Shown here: in pieces, positions 7,844 to 12,916 of the stretch
Layout: every line of letters starts with the position of its first letter
How positions within the stretch are numbered: position 1 is the first letter of the stretch
Assembly (NCBI GenBank): GCA_016618085.1
Contig: JABLTG010000095.1
Location: 64,001 to 76,916, forward strand
Origin: Neovahlkampfia damariscottae
Taxonomy: Eukaryota > Heterolobosea > Selenaionea > Neovahlkampfiida > Neovahlkampfiidae
Direction: 5' to 3'
DNA: 12,916 nucleotides
Position numbers and translations under genes: made by a program
The notes under the pieces: model-generated
What the model was told of the DNA's origin: nothing
Databases searched by the model: none
What the model saw: only the letters and a program-made list of their open reading frames with translations

Positions 7844-8492
7844 CAGTTGTGAGAATTTGCACGTTTCTGATTTGATAAAAAAAAAGAACAGGTGTTCGAC
7901 ACTTATTGGTTAAGATTTTATATCAAAAAATGCAGCAATTGTAAGTTAATTTTATTGTAAATTTGGATCATGTTGTCTGAATTCTTTCAACAATTCAAAA
8001 ATTGTAAATCTTGGTTTTTGAATGATAAAAAAAACACTTAGAAATTCAGAATCTTGCTCGTACGAACTGCGTACAATCTACAAGAAAAGTAGCCAGCAAT
8101 TGAGCATATTTTTATCTATCTTGAATTTATCTGTAAAACTAATTCAGTTATTATCAAATTTCACATGAAAAATTGAAAAAATAATTTTATGGGTACGATG
8201 AGATCTTTGTTGTTTTGTTGAACTTTAAAAAAATTTTTGATACTTTCAGGCATGAAAACACTGGTCAAATGAAGATTTTCCTGATTGTTTCACAATCTCA
8301 TCACGTCCTTATCAATTTCAACAAAAAAAAATTATAAATTTGTTTGTGGTTTTTTATTGACAAGATACCAAAAGAAGAAATTTCGTGAATTTTTCTGTTT
8401 TAAAAGAAATGAATTGAAAAAAATTTTTTCTTATAAAAATCCTTTCATCTTATTGGTCTGCTGCTCGGATTTTTTTTGTTCAGTTTAGAGAA
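7844..8492. other. 649-bp region between divergent starts
   Basis: Should contain the promoters of the ER-lumen protein gene (minus, from 7843) and the Asteroid-like gene (plus, from 8493). CCAAT lies on the minus strand at 7909-7905 and ATTGGT occurs about 40 bp before 8493. Part of it may hold the doubtful small gene at 7952-8253. From 8254 to 8492 I see only AT-rich sequence with no supported feature. Confidence 0.6.
7952..8253 (-). CDS. Doubtful small two-exon gene, unknown product
   Basis: Two minus-strand stretches look coding but have no recognised family. The first (8253-8165) begins MPESIKNFFKVQQNNKDLIV and continues PIKLFFQFF; the second (8066-7952) reads SYEQDSEFLSVFF, then IIQKPRFTIFELLKEFRQHD and a stop. 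They join in frame if a 98-bp intron (8164-8067, donor GTGAAA, acceptor CGCAG) is removed, giving about 67 residues. That intron is more than twice the size of any other here, so the model may be wrong or the gene decayed. TTTGACCAG lies shortly before the ATG, like motifs near other starts. Non-repetitive amino acid usage with many charged residues is the only coding evidence. Confidence 0.25.
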
Positions 8493-10822
8493 ATGGGTGT
8501 GAAAGGTAAATGACTTTTAAAACAAGAATTAAACAATAAAAATAGGATTAACAAGTACTATCAAAAGTAAAAAATCATTAGTTAAATCCAATGAAACTAT
8601 TAATTTAACGAAATTAAGTAAAACACAAGAAATTTTACTTGTTGTTGATGCAACTGCACTTTTATACTTTTCCATTGCTGATTCAGGTATGGATTGGATT
8701 AATGGTGGTGAGTATGAAGTATTTGCAAAATATTTTCACGAATATTTGACAAATTTCAAAAACTCTAAAATCAAACTTTTTATGGTTTTTGATGGTGTTT
8801 TTGAAAATCATAAAGTTGATACTTTAATCTCAAGACAAGTTGATAATCTTAAAAATAATGAACAAATTTCAAATACTTTTCCAGATACTTATATCAACTC
8901 AAAAAGAATAAGAAATCCATTTGGTTTAACAAGAGTTGCTATTGATGTTATGAATAAATTTGATAATATCAAGGTCTTTGTTTCACCTATGGAAGCAGAT
9001 CCATTCATGGCAAAATTAGCTCAAGAAAATAATGCTTATGGTATTGTTACAAATGACTCTGATTTTATGGTAAAAAATATAAAAACAATTCACTTATTTT
9101 TATAAAAGATTTATGACACAAATGGAATGATTCCATGTGAAACTATTCAAATTTCAGAAAAAAAAGAAGTACTTGTTTCTATCAAAACACCAAAATCAGT
9201 GGCTCAACAACTTCAAATTCCTTGTGAAGGAGATTCATACAAACAAGTAAAAAAAAAAAAAAAGAAATTTATTTTTTTAGTTGTTACCTTTGTTGGCTTG
9301 TTTATTAGGAAACGATTATATTCCACAAGAAGATTTAAAACCAGTTCATGAATTTTTATTTCAAAAATTTAGAAAGTCAACCGATAAAAGTAATTCAGTA
9401 CCAAATGTAGTTGCTTTCATTCGTGAATTTCATTATTCGGATTCAGCTTCAAAAAACAAAAAAAAATCTAAAAAAGAAAAAAAAGAGGGTTCAGTTGTAA
9501 CAATGTTGAGAAATTTATTCACAGATGCTTTATCACAAAAAAAAAAAAGAAAAAATCAAGTTTATGAAGAAGATGCATCAGATATTGAAGCAAGAGTTGA
9601 ATATTCAGTTGCTATGTGCTTAAGAGCAATGTCAGTTTATGATGTTAAAAATGAATTTCATGAAAGTCTTCAATATGATAGTTTATTTCAAAAAAGACCA
9701 AGAAGTGAACTTCAAAGACCAAAAAGAAAACCAAGAAAACTTATTGAAGTTAAAGATGCAAAAGCTACAGAAGTTGAATCATTTGAAGAAGATCCAGAAA
9801 ACAAAGAAGCAGGAGAAGAAGAAAAAAAAGAAGAAGGAGACGAGAAACAAGTTGTAGAAGAAGAAGTTAAAAAAGTTGAAGAAGAAACTCTCATTGAAGA
9901 AAAAGGTGAACAAGAAGAAGGAGAAGAAAAAAAAGAAGAAGAAGAAGAAAAAGAAGTCATTTTAAAAGGATCATCAACATTTTTATTAAAACAATTTGAA
10001 ACAAAAGAAAAAGTAATTGAATTATTTAAACAAGGAAAACTTTCATCACAACTTTTTGATATGTTATACGAAAGAAGAGTATTTTTACTAACACCAATTG
10101 AATCAACTTCATCAGATGAATTTTGGACATTTTTAAGAAAAAGAATGATATTATTTTATTTTTATTCAACAGGTGATTTCACAGAAGATGAATTTATTCC
10201 ATTTATTGAATATTATGGAATTGAAAAAACATTTAAAAAACATGAACTTCAATTGACTTTAAATGATTTTAAAACAGAATTTCCAGATAAATTAGATCTT
10301 TCAAATGGAAAACAAACAATTTTAGACATTTTAAAATACAAACCGTCCGAAGGTTTAAAAGTTTCAATTGAAGATTATCATCCAATCATTGCAATTCTTA
10401 TTCAATGGTTATCCAATAGAAAAGGAACAATTAAATTATGGGAATTTGATTGTTTATTGGCTTCTTTATCTTTTAAAGATTTAAAAGATGCTGATGATTA
10501 TTCAAAATTCAGTGAAAAATCTGGAGAAAAGAGAAACAAATTTGTCAATTCAGGTTTAATCGATATTTCATCACAATTTCACACTGGATTAAGTTTAGTT
10601 TTAATGTTAAATGATTCACTTAATAGACCTTTTAATAATTTAAATAATGCTCATTATTTGTTTTCAAGTTTAAGATTTCAAAATTATTATTCAAAAGCTC
10701 AAGCTACTTTCAAATCAAATGATTATTCAATTGGAAAATTAATTTCAATCTTAAAACTTCCAGAAGATTCAAAAATGAGAATGGCTTCAATGAGAAATGA
10801 AATTTTGAAAAATTTAAAATAA
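8493..10822 (+). CDS. Asteroid/ASTE1-like XPG-family nuclease, 4 exons
   Basis: A member of the XPG/FEN1 structure-specific nuclease superfamily, closest to the Asteroid (ASTE1) branch. ASTE1 trims 3' overhangs at double-strand breaks in the shieldin pathway of animals; the role here is inferred. Exons: 8493-8505, 8546-9069, 9109-9246, 9281-10822, giving 738 residues. MGVKGLTSTI at the N-terminus is typical of the superfamily, where the first Gly matters. Metal-binding candidates: D39 (LVVDATALL), D87 (VFDG), E154 and D156 (MEAD), D175 and D177 (NDSDF), D237 (LLGNDYI); GGEYEVFAKY fits Asteroid rather than FEN1. After this comes a Lys-rich segment (about 275-310, possible nuclear signal KKKRKN), a strongly acidic Glu/Lys tract (about 380-452) and a helical C-terminal region. 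The 13-nt first exon and the 39-bp intron inside SDFM/IYDTNG are supported by frame. Confidence 0.87.
9746..9960 (+). repeat. Low-complexity GAA/AAG tract encoding a Glu/Lys-rich region
   Basis: Purine-rich run within the last exon of the Asteroid-like gene, dominated by GAA, AAA and GAG codons. It translates to a highly charged segment likely to be disordered. The frame stays open on both sides, so it is an insertion within the protein and not a break. The opposite strand reads as an artefactual Ser/Phe-rich open frame. Confidence 0.8.
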
Positions 10823-10848
10823 AAACTTAATACAAGTTGATTTTTTTA

Positions 10849-10857
10849 TCATCCAAT
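10849..10857 (+). promoter_or_regulatory. TCATCCAAT motif upstream of the tail-anchored protein gene
   Basis: TCATCCAATCAT sits in the 60-bp spacer between the stop at 10822 and the next start at 10883, ending about 23-26 bases before the ATG. It is identical in its nine-base core to the motif before INTS7. Candidate core-promoter element. Confidence 0.35.
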
Positions 10858-10882
10858 CATTTGAGCTTATTTTAGTGGTTTC

Positions 10883-12647
10883 ATGAATGAAGAAGTGAAG
10901 ACAGAATTGAAAGATGATAGTTGGTATTTTTTTAAAACTTCTCTAAATCAATTGATCAGGTCTGCTGATTCTTCTATAAAAGAATTTGAAAAATTAAAAA
11001 TAAAAAAAGATCAAAACAAAAAACAAGAAAACTGTAAAAGCTATAAAGCTGATAACGAAAAAACACCAGAATATTTTGAAAAAATAGAAAAATTAAAAAA
11101 ATACATCATCAATGAATACAAAAAATTTGGGTTTTCAAAACAAATTAATCGTGATGTAAAGTTATGGAGATTGACATTAAATCATCCCGGAAATGATTCC
11201 AGAAAAGGTTTACTTCGAAGAATATTTTTAACTTTACGTTATGGAAATTTCTTATTTTCCTCTAAAGAAGGAGAATGGAAATATTGGTCACAAACAAATT
11301 GGCCAATAGCCACAGCGCTTTCACATGGAGGTAGAATATTAATACAAACACCTTTATTATCGAATTCTTTAAATGATAAAGAAAGAGATCATACTTTTTG
11401 GAATTGGTTAATAACAGGTTCAATTGAAGGTGATTTGTCTAAATTTGTATCTACATTAACAACTGGTGACGAAGCAGAAAATGAAGATAAAATTCTATTC
11501 AAACGATTAGCAGCTACTCATTCAATTGATTACAAAGATAAAAATAATATCGAAATAATCAATGGAGAAGTTCAAAAGAACATTTATGAAACAAAAACAA
11601 TGGGATTCAATTTTAGAGATACAAAAGTATTCTCTAATGAAGATCATAGGTAATTTGAATTGAATCTATCTTTTACAACAATTATTTAGTTTACAACATC
11701 ATCGTCATTGGGGTTTCAATATTCCTTTGGGAGGACATGATCAAGAGTCTTTCTTGGGTGAGAAAATATCTGCTAATGGTGAATATGGTCATTTTTATCT
11801 CTATTATATGTCTCCTTCATCAAAAAGAAATGGTGGAATTTTGATTGGATTAGAAGGAAGTGAATATAACAAATACAGTCAATGTGGAAATAAACATACC
11901 ATTTCAGCAGATTCTTCAGCAATTACACCTACATGGGGATTCAAATGGAAATCAAAAAAAGAAAATATTCCTGATTTGACCAGTGAAAATGGTCCATTGA
12001 AATATAATGGAATGTTTATTGATTTATCAAAAGGATGGGAATATTTAATTTATTTAGAAGAAACTTGGGATGATGATTATGTAATGGAAACTTCAAAAAA
12101 TCAAAGGTTTGAAAATAAGGTCAAAAGAAATCGATCAAATTTGATTTTACCAAATGGAGGAACTAGTCCAGTTGTAATGATTAAAAAATATGAAGAAGAG
12201 TTTCACAGATTAGAGATGTCACAAAAAATATCGAACTTTGAAAATGGAATTGAAAATATGAACACGAAAATTGAAAATTTAATGAATGTTGTTGAGAAGT
12301 TGAACTCGAAAGAAGATGAAAAGAACCATTTGAAAGATGAAATGAATAATATTAGATTGGATATTGAAGAATTGAGAGTTGAAATCTCTCAAATAAAGTG
12401 TGATTTGACTAGTCAAATAAATTCATATTCAACAAATGCATTTGAGCAAACAATCAAAGATTTGAAAGAAAAGATGGGAAAAATGACAAAAAAAGAAGAA
12501 ACATATGACAAAAAAGAACTGAAAGATTTGAAATCAAAGGCCAATGAAATTGAAATTTTGAAAAAAAATATCGAAGAAATTCATCGTAATTTCTTTTATT
12601 TAGTGATTGCTTTGGTCGCCATCTTTGTGAAAATGTTGTTATTTTAG
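10883..12647 (+). CDS. Unrecognised 574-residue protein with coiled coil and C-terminal membrane anchor, 2 exons
   Basis: I do not recognise the family. Exons 10883-11649 and 11690-12647; the 40-bp intron splits a Ser codon and restores EDHS-LQHHRHWGFNIPLGG. Residues 1-90 are charged and helical. Residues about 95-410 look like a folded domain with conserved-looking Gly/His/Trp blocks: LTLNHPGNDSRKGLLRR (97-113), WPIATALSHGGRILIQTP (140-157), AATHS, HHRHWGFNIPLGGHD (259-273), ISANGEYGHFYLYY, GLEGSEYNKYSQCGNKH and YNGMFIDLSKGWEYL. Residues about 420-556 are heptad-like coiled coil (EKLNSKEDEKNHLKDEMNNI and similar). The last 18 residues (FFYLVIALVAIFVKMLLF) form one hydrophobic helix at the very C-terminus with no signal peptide, the layout of a tail-anchored protein facing the cytosol. 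The His-rich blocks could bind metal or be catalytic, but this is speculation. It starts 60 bp after the Asteroid-like gene. Confidence 0.8.
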
Positions 12648-12687
12648 TTAAATTCCAGTAAAAATTTGAAAATTAACATGTTTTTTG

Positions 12688-12696
12688 TCATCCAAT
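12688..12696 (+). promoter_or_regulatory. Third TCATCCAAT copy, between convergent gene ends
   Basis: TTTTTTGTCATCCAATAAT (12681-12699) resembles the stretch at 10842-10860. Here it lies downstream of the stop at 12647 and, on the other strand, downstream of the Fanzor-like stop, so it does not precede an obvious start. This weakens a pure promoter reading or may mark a 3'-end signal or another transcript. Confidence 0.2.
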
Positions 12697-12713
12697 AATA
12701 TCAAACCGCTATC

Positions 12714-12916
12714 TTAAAACTGACTTTTCCGTTCATTCTGATTAATCAGACCAGACATTAAAATCAAGATTTCTTTCGGGATAGGACCGTCGCCAGCAGT
12801 ACTGGCAGTTTTTGGATTTCCAATAAAATTTTGTATATTCATCAGAAATATATTTCTTGCTCCATTATAATCTCTTGGAAGAGAAAAATTACAATATTTA
12901 CAATTGAAATAATCTT
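12714..12916 (-). CDS. C-terminal end of a Fanzor/TnpB-type RNA-guided nuclease (partial)
   Basis: Sixty-six residues are open from the right edge to TAA at 12716-12714. The first 22 read DYFNCKYCNFSLPRDYNGARN plus I: a CxxC zinc-finger half followed by R-D-x-N-G-A-R-N-I. This is the hallmark of the last part of the TnpB/Fanzor (OrfB zinc ribbon plus RuvC-III) fold, in which the Asp is the third catalytic carboxylate; the first CxxC should lie just outside the window. A 40-residue tail follows (GNPKTASTAGDGPIPKE and on). Fanzors are the eukaryotic relatives of IS605/IS607 TnpB and are guided by RNAs encoded at the 3' end of their gene. Codons such as GCC, GGC, GAC, CCG and CGG in the tail are richer in G/C than in the neighbours, which suggests an acquired element. 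The upstream eukaryotic gene with an intron argues against bacterial contamination. Whether the full gene is intact cannot be seen. Confidence 0.75.
   Translation of the reverse strand, partial: DYFNCKYCNFSLPRDYNGARNIFLMNIQNFIGNPKTASTAGDGPIPKEILILMSGLINQNERKSQF
12737..12806 (-). other. Inverted repeats at the 3' end of the Fanzor-like gene, candidate guide-RNA scaffold region
   Basis: Within the last codons of the Fanzor-like frame are GCCAG/CTGGC arms with a 5-base loop (12792-12796 and 12802-12806) containing a CAGTACTG palindrome, and a perfect 14-bp palindrome TCTGATTAATCAGA (12737-12750). In TnpB and Fanzor systems the guide RNA scaffold overlaps the 3' end of the gene and continues downstream. 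Only the position and folding potential support this here. Confidence 0.35.

Noticed and set aside
8285-8488. 67-codon plus-strand open stretch before the Asteroid-like gene
   Set aside because: No ATG at its start, composition typical of AT-rich noncoding DNA (Lys/Phe/Ser), no family resemblance, and it lies in the promoter/leader region of the gene starting at 8493.
9712-9960. Ser/Phe-rich minus-strand open frame
   Set aside because: It is the complement of the GAA/AAG-rich tract of the Asteroid-like gene; its TTC/TCT/TCA repeats are a by-product.
1-12916. Ciliate-type reassignment of TAA/TAG, suggested by small introns and AT-richness
   Set aside because: Every conserved gene can be read with no in-frame stop once introns are removed, and TAA and TAG are used as terminal stops (2598, 10822, 12647).

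Overview
This window is nuclear DNA from a eukaryote, most likely a strongly AT-rich, gene-dense unicellular protist. The evidence is a set of conserved eukaryotic genes (SUMO E1 subunit UBA2, COMMD3, Integrator subunit INTS7, ribosomal protein uL6/RPL9, an Asteroid-type XPG nuclease). Reconstructing their reading frames against the known families requires 26 spliceosomal introns, all GT-AG and only 28-44 bp long. No stop codon needs to be read as sense, so the standard code fits. I cannot name the species; heteroloboseans, amoebozoans and Anaeramoeba-like metamonads are only guesses from composition.

Layout, left to right: UBA2 (minus, C-terminus cut by the left edge, start at 1933); COMMD3 (plus, 1977-2598), divergent from UBA2 across only 43 bp; INTS7 (minus, 5463-2595), whose stop codon overlaps that of COMMD3 in one shared TTAA; a 698-bp gene-poor spacer (5464-6161) holding a compact GC-richer foldable element at 5688-5797; RPL9 (minus, 6728-6162), with a CCAAT-containing inverted repeat and a possible leader intron upstream; a five-exon gene for an ER-lumen protein with signal peptide, a CxxC SAP/MANF-like domain and a C-terminal KEEL (minus, 7843-7147); a doubtful small minus-strand gene (8253-7952); the Asteroid/ASTE1-like nuclease (plus, 8493-10822); an unrecognised 574-residue protein with a coiled coil and a C-terminal membrane anchor (plus, 10883-12647); and, cut by the right edge on the minus strand, the C-terminal end of a Fanzor/TnpB-type RNA-guided nuclease (12916-12714).

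The genes do not form a pathway. They are mostly housekeeping functions (SUMO activation, endosomal COMMD complex, snRNA 3' processing by Integrator, translation) packed tightly, followed on the right by less conserved material and a mobile-element-type nuclease. The most notable observations are the Fanzor-like terminus with inverted repeats where a guide RNA would be expected, an apparent 4-nt exon in UBA2, the tail-anchored protein of unknown family, the foldable 110-bp element, and a CCAAT-like motif close to almost every start codon. All exon structures were worked out by eye from frame and family alignment from memory; there is no transcript evidence here.
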